This document shows positions 8,927-18,200 of a stretch of 64,000 nt of DNA, one piece after another. The translations under genes and the position numbers were made by a program. The notes under the pieces were generated by a model. That model made no database searches, was not told the DNA's origin, and saw only the letters and a list, made by a program, of their open reading frames with translations. Each line of letters begins with the position of its first letter. The stretch's first letter is position 1. Origin of the DNA: CAVQJU01 sp963712905 (GTDB lineage: Bacteria > Acidobacteriota > Vicinamibacteria > Vicinamibacterales > CAVVIG01); contig CAVQJU010000010.1 of the NCBI GenBank assembly GCA_963712905.1, forward strand, positions 558,001-622,000, read 5' to 3'.

Positions 8927-9751
8927 GCCCCATGCGTTGTCTGAGTTCTTGAAAGACGCACTGCCGATTCCGGGTCGTGCGTCGGCAGGTAAACCGTTGG
9001 ACGATCGGCGGCCGAGATGCCTGATTGCGCCGAGCGTTGCGCCGGCCACGTCGTCGTCCGCGCTGACGCCGTCCAACCGGCCGGCGAGCATCAGCCGCTC
9101 GTCATACGAAGCGTCGCCGGCCAGAAAAAACGTCGTCCCCTGATCTTCGACCACGACCGAAATGTGATCCCTCGTGTGGCCGGGCGTCGCCACGGCGATC
9201 ACGTCACCGGCCGCAGTCAATTTCCTGCTGGCTGCGAAAGGTCCCCAGGGTCCGGCGAGAAGATCCAGCGGAGCCGGATTGAACCATGACGGCCACCGAT
9301 TGGGAAGGTATCCGCGTGCGCGGCCCATCCATCCCCGCGCGATCTGGAGCTCCCCCCTCGACACAAGGATTTCGGTTTGCGGGAAATGGGCAAGGCCGCC
9401 GTCGTGATCGCAGTGCAAGTGTGTGAGGACGACTCGTTTCACATCTCGCGGCCCGACGCCCAGGGCGCGTAGCTGCGGACCGATTTCCTCATCGCGCTCG
9501 ATCCGAAATGCGACTTCCCATCGCATGTAGGGATGCAGGGACTTGCCGCTCTCCAGCAGGTGTGACCCCTGCCCCGTATCGACCACGATCACCCCTTCCG
9601 GATGATCGATGACCCAGGCATACGTTGGAAGCCATTCGGTCCAGTTCCGGTCCTGGAATACCGCGAGCCGTCGTCGCAGCCCGCGCCCTCGGCCTTCGAC
9701 CTGGGCGGTCTTGATCCGGACCGAGCCGGTTTGGATCGCGTGGAGTTTCAT
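8927..9751 (-). CDS. AHL-lactonase-like metallo-beta-lactamase-fold hydrolase
   Basis: The ATG at 9751 (MKLHAIQTGS) overlaps the upstream hydrolase stop as ATGA. The zinc motif THLHCDHDGG gives H111, H113, D115 and H116. VATPGHTRDHIS supplies the next His, and FFLAGDASYDE the bridging Asp. These and the size of about 275 residues fit the N-acyl-homoserine-lactonase branch, which opens the lactone ring of quorum signals in the cytoplasm. A frameshift near 9000 is needed to reach the typical C-terminal sequence DRPTVYLPTHDPESAVRL; the tail then meets the 47-bp repeat. It is co-transcribed with the preceding hydrolase and controlled by the TetR gene upstream. Substrate is inferred from the family; other lactones or esters are possible. 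Confidence 0.75.
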
Positions 9752-10692
9752 GCGGCCTCCAGGATTGATCGCACGATTCCGGGGCTGGTCGAAATGGACC
9801 ATGTGGCCGGCATCGGGCAGACGGACGACGGTGGTTGCCGGCGCGGCAATGGCCGCCGGCAATTCCTTCACGATGGAAGCCGGCGTGAGCACGTCCTGTT
9901 CACCGAACACGTAGTGAACCGGAACCGCAACACGCGGCGGGCGAGCCAGCAGATCGACAGCGGCGATCTCGGGCAGCGAGCTTGCGCTGGACGATATTCA
10001 TATTGCGCAGGGCTCTTACGCCGCCGACAGCGCCATAGGTGCGAATCAGCGCGAAGAGCACCTCCCGCGACCAGCGCGCCGAACGTCTTTCCGTGCTCGA
10101 TGGTGCCGAGATCGGCCAGGAGGCGGGCGCGGCGCTGGAACGGGGCCGGATCCACGAACGGCGGCTGCCCGAGTGCCATCACGCTTCGGCGGATCCGATG
10201 CCGGTCCGGGCCAAGCGCCTGCTCGTGAAGAAAGGCGTGCGCGGCGGCATCACTGACGGCGGTCTGCGCATCAGGGGAGACTGCGATCACCGCCCTGACG
10301 CGATCGGGTTCGTGCTCGACTGCCTGCAGGGTAATCGTGCCGCCGATCGAGATGCCGAGTATCAGCGCACGCTGCCGGGTCTCGCCGTGCAACCACCGCA
10401 GGACGCTCCGCAGATCATCGACCTGCTGTACCAGGGACACGCTTCGGGCGTCGTGCGCCGGCGCGTCGCCGCATCCGCGTTGTTCCCAGTAGGCGACGAG
10501 AAAGTCGTTCTCCAGATCCAGGAGCCGCTGGAATTTTGCGACCTCGTGCAGCAGCGGAAGGGCCGGGCCGGCCTGGACGACCAGGAGCGGAGGGAGTCCG
10601 GGACGCACGGCGCAGAGCCGGATGTGCTGCCGGGAGCCGTTGATGCTCAGCGTGATCGTTTTGTCGATGGCAAGCCGCTCTCTGTTCTTCAT
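9748..10692 (-). CDS. Alpha/beta hydrolase, frameshifted
   Basis: The ATG at 10692 has an AGGAG site 13 bases upstream. LLVVQAGPALPL covers the first strand, YWEQRGCGDAPAHD resembles the D/EQRGCGxS motif of prolyl aminopeptidase-like hydrolases, and ALILGISIGGT is the nucleophile elbow with Ser. HMVHFDQP near the end carries the catalytic His. Frame changes are needed near 10066 and 9985, and an extra C in the run CCCC near 9787. Removing that base gives the normal ending DQPGIVRSILEAA, with a TGA overlapping the lactonase start. Without this correction the hydrolase appears falsely fused to the lactonase. The substrate is unknown; the pairing with a lactonase and a TetR repressor suggests an inducible detoxification or signal-degradation operon. 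Confidence 0.7.
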
Positions 10693-10713
10693 GGTCGCTC
10701 GAGCTCCTGAATT

Positions 10714-10742
10714 GGGTTAGCAATCGCTAACCCACGAGTCAA
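10714..10742 (-). promoter_or_regulatory. Hydrolase/lactonase promoter with TetR operator
   Basis: On the minus strand TTGACT (10737-10742) and TAACCC (10714-10719) are separated by exactly 17 bases. The perfect inverted repeat GGGTTAGC-AATC-GCTAACCC (10714-10733) overlaps the spacer and -10 box. The same half-sites with the same 4-base spacer occur at the tetR promoter (11367-11382), so repression by that regulator is a strong inference. Confidence 0.75.
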
Positions 10743-10748
10743 AAAAAA

Positions 10749-11357
10749 TCACGCGCCGATCCGGCGGAACAGCGCGACGAGATCGGCCTTCCACCGCGTG
10801 GCCGGCCCGGCGACCACCCCGACCTGGAGCATGCGGGCCAGCTCGGCGAGTGTCCCCTGCAGGCTTGCCGCGGCGACGTCGGGGTGTACTGCTGGTCCGG
10901 CGCCCGGCGGCCGGGGCGCGAGGCTCATGAGCGAGCGGGCCATGCCAATCATGGTCTGTCGCCGGACTGCCGGCGCCGCCTTCGGCCAGAGCACGCGCGC
11001 GCTGTCGGACAGAAACGCCATGGCGTCCGGGTGCTCGTCCACCAGCGCGAGCACCTGGCCGATGTACGCCTCCAGTTTGTCGTCGAAGGTCTTCGCCGCG
11101 TCGATCGCAGCCTGGCACTTCGTCCACAGCCGCCGATGACAGGTCTCGAAGAGATGCAGGGCCAACTCCTCCTTGCCTGCGAAGTGTTTGTACAGCGCCG
11201 GGTTGGTGTAGCCGCTTTCCTTCGCGATGTCACGAATGCTCGTGCCGTCGAACCCGTGCTGGCTGAACAGCTTCATCGCCGCGCGCAGGATGTGCCGCTT
11301 GGCCGGCGGGTCGCCTTCGCGGATGTAGAACGGTAACGTCGACAGTGTCGGGCTCAC
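10749..11357 (-). CDS. TetR-family transcriptional regulator
   Basis: I choose the GTG at 11357 (VSPTLSTLPFYIREGD), because the promoter and operator lie just upstream; this gives 202 residues, a normal TetR length. The N-terminal helix-turn-helix spans about residues 19-63, with HILRAAMKLFSQHGFDGTS, RDIAKESGYTNPALYKHF and GKEEL as in the TetR_N domain. The C-terminal ligand-binding part is helical and not diagnostic. The gene lies directly upstream of the hydrolase and lactonase genes on the same strand. Matching palindromes in front of itself and the hydrolase indicate autoregulation and control of that operon. The inducer is unknown. Confidence 0.85.
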   Translation of the reverse strand: MSPTLSTLPFYIREGDPPAKRHILRAAMKLFSQHGFDGTSIRDIAKESGYTNPALYKHFAGKEELALHLFETCHRRLWTKCQAAIDAAKTFDDKLEAYIGQVLALVDEHPDAMAFLSDSARVLWPKAAPAVRRQTMIGMARSLMSLAPRPPGAGPAVHPDVAAASLQGTLAELARMLQVGVVAGPATRWKADLVALFRRIGA

Positions 11358-11364
11358 GTCGTGG

Positions 11365-11393
11365 ACGTTAGCATACGCTAACTCACGCGTCAA
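11365..11393 (-). promoter_or_regulatory. tetR promoter with operator, probably leaderless
   Basis: The minus strand shows TTGACG (11388-11393), 17 bases, then TAACGT (11365-11370). The operator GTTAGC-ATAC-GCTAAC (11367-11382) overlaps spacer and -10. The GTG start begins 8 bases after the -10 box, at the expected transcription start, so the mRNA is probably leaderless. Confidence 0.7.
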
Positions 11394-11491
11394 GCTGCGC
11401 ACGGCGGCACGCCGCCAACCCCACGGTTTTCCGACACTCCTGGGCCCTCGAGCGCCAGAAAATGGCAACAGTAAAAATCGAACATTACGCC

Positions 11492-11520
11492 TTGCTGAGG
11501 TCGAGCTTTTCGTTTACCCT
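11492..11520 (+). promoter_or_regulatory. Promoter of the GT-C-like gene
   Basis: TTGCTG (11492-11497), a 17-base spacer and TACCCT (11515-11520) are followed after only 5 bases by the GTG start at 11526. No Shine-Dalgarno fits between them, which points to a leaderless transcript. Confidence 0.45.
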
Positions 11521-11525
11521 CTGCG

Positions 11526-13502
11526 GTGCCAGTGCTCATTCGAGCGGTACGTCGCGCCACGGCGTTCCGGTCAGACCTCGCGGCTCTCGTCTCGTACGCC
11601 GTTCTTGCGGTGCTCTATTCGTGGCCGCTGCCCACCCGTTTCGACACCGCGTTCCTCGGTTCCCCAGCCGCTGACCTGGGCGCGTACGTCTGGAACCTCT
11701 GGGTCTTCCGCCACGAAATCGTGGTGAGACACAGCTCCCCGTTCTTCACCTCGGCGATCCTGGCGCTGACGCCGCCGCCGGCACCGCTCTCGCTGCAGAA
11801 CTACACCGCGTTTGCCGACGTCCTGGCGCTGCCGCTCATCCCACGGCTGGGCATCATCGTCACGTTCAACCTGCTGTCGTTGTTCGCCGTCGTCCTCAGC
11901 GCCTACGCCATGTTCCTGTACGCCCGTGCGCGTACCGGCGGCGATCCATGGGCCGGATGGATCGCCGGCGCGGCCTTCGGGTTTTCGTCGTTCATGATGA
12001 TTCGGCAGACCGCGCATCTCAGCCTTGTGCTGGCGGCGCCTCTCCCGATCTTCGGCCTGCTCATGCACCGGATGTCCCGGCGTCCGACGTATCGCCTGGC
12101 GATCGCGTCGGGAGCAGTCGTCGCCTGGGCGTTCTTCTGCGACCCGTACTACGCGGTCTACTGCCTGTTGATACTCCTCTACATGGTGGGTTACTCCGCC
12201 TTCACGCTCGACTTCCTGCCGGGCGAGTACCGGTCGAACTGGCCCAGGACCGTCATCGATCTCGGACTCTTCACCGTCGGCGGACTGATTGTGGCCATCG
12301 CACTCTCCGGCGGCCGCACCTTCGTGCTGCGCGGAATCACTGTCAGCGCCACGCGGCTGTACACGCCGATGCTGGTGCTCTCCGTACTGCTCATCCTTCG
12401 TTGGGCGGTTACCACGCGCCCGCGCGTGTCCGTCCTTCCCATGAACTGGGCGGCGGTTCGCTTCGCGATGGTTGGAATCGCAGCGATTCTGGCGGGGTTG
12501 GCGCCGATGCTGACGGCGTTCGCTTCGCCGCTCGGTTCGCCGTTGGCGGCAAACCCCGTGCCCCTGTGGCGCAGCAGCCCTCCTGGCGTTGACGTTCTCG
12601 CGTATCTGATTCCCAATCCATTTCATCCCTGGGCATCAGCGTCGTGGTTGAACTGGCTGAGTGCACGTCCAAACGGACTGGTCGAAAACGTCGCCAGCCT
12701 GCCGTGGGTCGCCTTGCTGACCGTCGCCTGCGCCTGGTGGGCGACGCGCCGGCGTCCTCACAGCGGCTGGGTGGCCTTCACCGCGTTCTTCGCCGTGCTG
12801 TCGCTCGGACCATTCGTGAAGTTCGGCGGAATCGATACGTACGTGCCGACGCCCTGGGCGCTCCTCCGCTACGCCCCGGTCATTGGCGCCGCTCGCGTGC
12901 CCGGTCGTCTCGCGGTGCTGACCTCGCTGGGTGTCTCGATGCTGCTGGCCATGGCCGTGCAGCAGTTGCGTCAGCGCTCAACCCGTCCGCATGCGGTCTT
13001 TGCTGTGGTCGGGACACTCCTGCTCTTCGAACTGTGGCCGGCGCCGCGGCTGCTCGCCGACGCACGGGTCTCGCCTGTTTTTCAGACGATTGCCGACGAC
13101 CCTCGTCCGGTGCGAGTCCTGAATCTGCCGTTCGGACTGCACGACGGCCTGGGTGGCAGGGGTGGACACCATTCGATTTCGCAGTATCAGCAGACCGTCC
13201 ACGGAAAGCCGCTGGCCGGTGGGTACCTCTCCCGTCTACCTCCGGGTGCGGTCAAACGCTATCAGCGAATGCCGCTCATGAGTGCGCTCCTCGAGCTGAG
13301 CGAAGGACTGCCTGTCGATCCCGCCAGATTGGACGAGGCGGTGGCGCGATCGAGGGCGCGACGGAAGGAGCTCAACATCGGGTGGATCGTTGTCGATTCA
13401 AGTCGCGCCACCCCTGAGCTCCTGGACCTGTGCAGTCGAGCATTCGATCTGCAGTGGATTGCCACCGATGGGGAGTGGATGATCTACCGCGCAGAGCCGT
13501 AG
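11526..13502 (+). CDS. Polytopic GT-C-like membrane glycosyltransferase, putative
   Basis: A 658-residue protein with a GTG start and about 11-13 hydrophobic segments spread over residues 18-500, followed by a soluble C-terminal domain of about 150 residues. An early periplasmic loop contains AFLGSPAADLGAYVWNLW, where an acidic residue after the first helix fits the catalytic loop of GT-C enzymes such as PMT/ArnT-like and YfhO-like proteins. Further loops with NPFHPW and VPTPWALLRYAPVIGAARVPGR are typical of large uncharacterised acidobacterial and myxobacterial membrane proteins. The C-terminal part ends with WIVVDSSRATPELL and WMIYRAEP. No frameshifts are present, in contrast to malQ and lhr on either side. 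Donor and acceptor are unknown; other polytopic enzymes cannot be excluded. Confidence 0.6.
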   Translation: MPVLIRAVRRATAFRSDLAALVSYAVLAVLYSWPLPTRFDTAFLGSPAADLGAYVWNLWVFRHEIVVRHSSPFFTSAILALTPPPAPLSLQNYTAFADVLALPLIPRLGIIVTFNLLSLFAVVLSAYAMFLYARARTGGDPWAGWIAGAAFGFSSFMMIRQTAHLSLVLAAPLPIFGLLMHRMSRRPTYRLAIASGAVVAWAFFCDPYYAVYCLLILLYMVGYSAFTLDFLPGEYRSNWPRTVIDLGLFTVGGLIVAIALSGGRTFVLRGITVSATRLYTPMLVLSVLLILRWAVTTRPRVSVLPMNWAAVRFAMVGIAAILAGLAPMLTAFASPLGSPLAANPVPLWRSSPPGVDVLAYLIPNPFHPWASASWLNWLSARPNGLVENVASLPWVALLTVACAWWATRRRPHSGWVAFTAFFAVLSLGPFVKFGGIDTYVPTPWALLRYAPVIGAARVPGRLAVLTSLGVSMLLAMAVQQLRQRSTRPHAVFAVVGTLLLFELWPAPRLLADARVSPVFQTIADDPRPVRVLNLPFGLHDGLGGRGGHHSISQYQQTVHGKPLAGGYLSRLPPGAVKRYQRMPLMSALLELSEGLPVDPARLDEAVARSRARRKELNIGWIVVDSSRATPELLDLCSRAFDLQWIATDGEWMIYRAEP

Positions 13503-13516
13503 CCAGGTCCCGCGAA

Positions 13517-14507
13517 TCAGCCGGCGCGGCGGTCGAGCTCCGAAAGTCGATACCGATAGTTCGCGGTGATGCCGGCTGACCGATCCATTCCGGCAGCGGA
13601 CGTGTCGCCGAGCCAATTCAGGCGTTCGAGGCACGCGCCGTTGCCGAGATGGAAGCGCGCGACCGGGTCAGCGGGTTCCGTTCCGCGCTTGACCTGCAGC
13701 AGGTAGGTTCTGCAGAGCGGAATCAGCTGCTGTTCGAGTTCCGCGGACCGCGCCGGGTCTCGCATCCAGTTCGGCTCCTCCATCCTGGCGATCAGGGCCG
13801 CGAACTGGCGATTGCCGTCTCGCGCGACGTCCGTCAACCACGTGCGGAAACCGGGAATCGGCGACAACGTGGCGACGGTCTTCAGCTGGCGAAACTCAGC
13901 ATGGAGATGGTCGACGACGCGCCGGATCAGGGTGTTGCCGAGACGCACGCCGCGCAGCCCTTCGTGGCAGCTCGAAATGGAATAGAACACCGCGCAATCG
14001 CACGAGCAGGGATCGAGCACCGGTGAGTCCGGATCGAGGAGCGGCTGGACCCTGGCGCTCAACCCCGAGGTCAAGGCGAGCTCCGTGAAGATGAGCGGTT
14101 CGTCCGGCAGCGCCGGATGAAAGAAGCCGAAACAGCGCCGATCGGCGGCGAGGCGTCGTTCGAGGTCCCGGCCATCTCGAATCTGGTGGACCGCTTCGTA
14201 CTTGATCACGTTTTCGAGCACTTCGCGAGGCGCTCGCCCGTCGATCCGGCGAAACTCCAGAATGTCACTGTCGAACCAGGCGCGCATCACGCGCATCAAC
14301 TCGACGTCGATGGCCGCCCACGAAGGATTCGCATCCAGGCCGCGAAGAAGCCGGCCTCGCAGCTCCATCAGCGACCGGGTTCGTGAGGCCAGGGTCAGCC
14401 GGCGAACAGAGCTCACCGAGCGCGGCTTCGCGCTCCGACCGCAGGACATCACGGCAGTCGATCAGCTGCTGAGCGTCCCTGGCTTCACTTGTCTGGCATC
14501 CCGGCAT
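13517..14507 (-). CDS. Malonyl-CoA decarboxylase, frameshifted near N-terminus
   Basis: This enzyme converts malonyl-CoA to acetyl-CoA and CO2. Diagnostic segments are YEAVHQIRDGRDLERRL, RRCFGFFHPALPDEPLIFTE, AVFYSISSCHEGLRGVRLGN (catalytic Ser region), LKTVATLSPIPGFRTWL and DPVARFHLGNGACLERLNWL (catalytic His region). The main frame covers 311 residues up to 14452. A frame change near 14410 joins it to an N-terminal piece starting MPGCQTSEARD and continuing through ALGEL. The total of about 330 residues is shorter than the 450-residue plant, animal and rhizobial enzymes, mainly because the N-terminal helical domain is reduced. No malonate transporter or matB neighbour is visible, so it stands alone here. 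Confidence 0.8.
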
Positions 14508-14589
14508 TGTCAGGCCTGCCTCCAGCCTAGCCGCGTGACATAACGCCTGCGTGGCGGCAACGCGACTCCGATGTGAATTGTCGGAGGCC

Positions 14590-14826
14590 TCACAGCGCGA
14601 CCTCCTGCTGCGACGGGAAACCGTGCTGCTTGCGGCCGACCTCGCGGCTGCGTTCGTACGCCTTCCGCTCCATCACGCTTATCGCCGTGAATCCGCGCGC
14701 GATGCGCAGGTTCTGGCGCAGCACCTTGCTCGAATCGATGCCGGACACCGTCATGATCGAGACGTGGTCGGGATGGCGGCCGAACGGGCGGCGGGATACG
14801 ATTTCGTCACTCGAGAGGGTGGGCAT
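14590..14826 (-). pseudogene. C-terminal fragment of an aldo/keto reductase
   Basis: The frame reads HVSIMTVSGIDSSKVLRQNL and RIARGFTAISVMERKAYERS. It matches the end of AKR proteins of the type '...xxSGIDSxxVLRQNLxIARGFxPMS...' where the residues belong to the last barrel helix and C-terminal loop. Nothing of the catalytic tetrad or barrel is present upstream; instead the neighbouring sequence becomes a fragment of a DUF72 gene on the other strand. It is therefore a stranded 3' end of about 78 codons, presumably untranslated. Confidence 0.55.
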
Positions 14827-14896
14827 GTCCTGATCCGTTACAGGCCGGGAGCCACAGACACCTCGAGGTGGCGCGGACGGCCATTTCCGACTGACG

Positions 14897-15226
14897 ATGC
14901 AAGGCGCAGTCCAGCCAATCGGTATGTGGCCGACGGGTTGCACGAGGACCTACCGGTCGGTGGACTTCGCCCAGGCCGCGATGCGCCTGAGATCGACGGG
15001 CCGGCTCAGCATCGGCCCGTTCGTCTACGTCAGGTTTCACGGCGTGCCGAGGTATGCGGGCCGTTACGCGACGCGCGCCCTGAACGACTGGGCGGACTGG
15101 CTGAGCGCCGAGATGGGCCGCGGACGGCCGGTGTTCGCGTATTTCAACAATACGATCAAGGCCCAGGCGGCGAAAGACGCCGTCAGACTCCGAACGGCGC
15201 TCGCGGCGCGCTCGACGCTTCGATAG
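14897..15226 (+). pseudogene. C-terminal fragment of a DUF72-domain protein
   Basis: From about 14980 the frame shows FVYVRFHGVPRYAGRYATR, then ALNDWADWLSAEMGRGRPVF and AYFNNTIKAQAAKDAVRLR, the conserved last third of DUF72 proteins (TIM-barrel, function unproven). A full gene has about 240-290 codons; only about 90 recognisable codons remain. The 5' part is replaced by sequence next to the aldo/keto reductase fragment. The stop lies 34 bases before the lhr start. Confidence 0.65.
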
Positions 15227-15260
15227 AATGTGAATCGTCCGCGCCTCACCCGCCGTGGCC

Positions 15261-18200
15261 ATGAATCGCTTTCATCCGGTCGTCGCACGCTGGTTCGACG
15301 ACACGTTCGGCGAGACCGACGCCGGCCCAGGAACAAGGCTGGGAGGCGATTCGGATCCGGCCGCCACACGCTGATCGCGGCGCCGACCGGGTCCGGCAAG
15401 ACGCTCGCGGCGTTTCTGACGGCGCTCGACGAGCTGTTCCAGCGAAGGCCTGCGCGCGCCGCTGCCGGACGAGGTACGAGTGGTCTACGTGTCGCCGCTC
15501 AAGGCGCTGAGCGCGGACATCCACAAGAACCTGGCGGTGCCGCGCCGCGGCATCGCGCAGCTGCGCCGAGAGCGTCGGCATCGCCTCGCCGCGCATCACG
15601 GCCGCGGTCCGCACCGGCGACACGACGCAGGCCGAGCGCGCGGCCATGCTGCGGACGCCGCCGCACATCCTGGTCACGACGCCGGAATCGCTGTTCCTGC
15701 TGCTGACCGCCGAGCGCAGCCGGGCCGATGCTCCGGACCGTCCGGACCGTCATCGTCGACGAGATTCACGCGGTGATCGACACGCGCCGCGGCGCGCACC
15801 TGGCGCTGTCGCTCGAGCGGCTCGAGGAGGTCGCGGCAGCGCCGCTCCTGCGCATCGGCCTCTCGGCGACGCAGGCGCCCGATCGAAACCGTCGCCGGCA
15901 TTCCTCGTCGGCCACCCTGCGGCCGACGACGGCCGACCGCACCCGCGATTGCGCCATCGTCGACGAAGGCCACCGCCGCGCGCTCGATCTGGCGATCGAG
16001 CTGCCGAGGCTCGTCGCTCGAAGCGGTGATGTCGAGCGAGATCTGGCAGGAGTACTACGACCGGCTCGCCGATCTCGTCCGGGAACATCGGACGACGCTC
16101 GTGTTCGTCAACACGCGGCGCCTCGCCGAGCGGCTGGCTCGCCACCTGAGCGACCGCCTGGGCGACGACGCGGTGACGGCGCACCACGGAAGCCTGTCCA
16201 AGGAGCGGCGGCTCGACGCCGAGACGCGGCTCAAGAGCGGCACGCTGCAAGGCGCTCGTCGCGACCGCGTCGCTCGAACTCGGCATCGACATCGGCCACG
16301 TCGATCTCGTCTGCCAGATCGGATCGCCGCATCGGATCGCGACGCTGCTGCAGCGCGTGGGGCGATCGGGACACACGGTCGGCCGGCACGCCGAAGGGCC
16401 GGGTGTTTCCCGACGTCGCGCGACGATCTGGTCGAGTGCGTCGCGCTGCTCCGAGCGATCCGCTGCAGGCGATCTGGATCGCATCGTCGTCGCAGGACGC
16501 GCCGAACGACGTGCTCGCGCAGCAGATCGTCGCCGAGACCGTCGTGCCGCGAGTACACGGAGGACGAGCTGTTCGCGCTCGTGCGGCGCGCGTGGCCCTA
16601 TCGCGACGCTCGAGCGGCCGCAGTTCGACGCCGTCGTGGCCATGCTCGCCGACGGGTTCGCGACGAAGCGCGGCCGGCGCGGCGCGCTCATCTACCGCGA
16701 CGAAGTCCAGCAGCGGCTGCGCGGCCGCCGTGGCATCCCGGCTGCTCGCGCTCACCTCCGGCGGCGCGATTCCGGAGGTCGCCGACTACCGGATGGTGCT
16801 CGAGCCCGACGACACCTTCATCGGCACGCTGAACGAAGACTTCGCCATCGAGAGCATGGCCGGCGACGTCATTCAGCTCGGCAACATGTCGTGGCGCGTG
16901 CTGCAGGTCGGCGCCGGCGTCATCCGCGTCGCCGATGCGAAGGGCGCGCCGCCGAACATCCCGTTCTGGCTCGGCGAAGCGCCGGCGCGGAGCGACGAGC
17001 TGTCGAGCGCGGTGAGCCGGCTGCGCGGCGACATCGACGCCCGGCTGCGAGCGGTCGCGAATCGACGGCTCGCAGCCGGCGACCGTCGACGCTGGCTGGC
17101 CGGCGAGGCGGGCGTCGATCGCGGCGCCGCCGAGCAGACCGTGGCATATCTTGCGGCCACACGCGCGACGCTCGGCGTCGTGCCGACGCAGGACACGCTG
17201 GTCCTCGAGCGCTTCTTCGACGAATCGGGCGGCATGCAGCTCGTGCTGCACTCGCCGTTCGGCAGCCGCATCAACAAGGCGTGGGGCCTCGCGCTGCGCA
17301 AGCGGTTCTGCCGTCAGTTCAACTTCGAGCTCCAGGCGGCGGCGACCGAGGATGCGCTGCTCCTGTCGCTCGGGCCGCAGCATTCGTTTCCGCTCGCGGA
17401 CGTCTTCCGCTACCTGCATCCGGCGACCGCCGAAGACGTGCTCGTGCAGGCCCTGCTCGACGCGCCGGTGTTCGAGACGCGGTGGCGCTGGAACACGACC
17501 ATCTCGCTCGCGGTCCCGCGATTCCGCGGCGGGCGCAAGGTGCCGCCCCCGCTCCAGCGGATGCTCGCCGACGATCTGCTGGCGGCCGTGTTTCCCGACG
17601 CGGCCGCGTGTCTGGAGAACATCCCGGGCGATCGCCAGCTGCCCGACCATCCGCTGGTCGCCCAGACCGTGCGCGACTGCCTCGACGAGCGCGATGGATG
17701 TGGCCGGTCTCTCGCGCATCCTGACTCGTATCCACGCCGGCGAGCTCCGCCTGGTCACGCGCGACACGCCTGAACCGTCGCCGCTGTCGCACGAGATCCT
17801 GAACGCGAAGCCGTACGCGTTCCTGGACGATGCCCCGCTCGAGGAGCGGCGGACGCAGGCGGTCTACGCGCGGCGCGCGAGCGAACCGGCGTCCGGCCAG
17901 GATCTCGGGGCGCTCGATGCCTCGGCCATCGCGCGCGTGCGCGACGAAGAGCGACCCGATCCGCGAGACGCCGATGAACTGCACGACGCGCTCATCACGG
18001 CAGGCTTCCTGTCCGGCTGAAGAGGCGGGAGGGCTGCCGCCGGATCTGTTCGCGGAGCTCTGCACGTTCCAGACGGGCGGCGCTCGTCACGCTGCCGGCC
18101 GGGGCCATCTGGGTTGCCGCCGAACGGCTGCCCGAGCTCACCGCCGTCCATCCGGCGCCACGCCGGACGCTACGGCGCTCAACGTGCCGGCGAGCCGATC

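Noticed and set aside
8861..9910. A 349-residue protein joining the hydrolase C-terminus to the lactonase
   Set aside because: One extra C near 9787 causes it; removing it restores a proper stop overlapping the lactonase start.
11571..12626. Long open frame antisense to the GT-C-like gene
   Set aside because: Rich in Arg, Gln, His and Glu as expected from a GC-rich shadow frame; no motif, while the plus strand encodes a coherent membrane protein.
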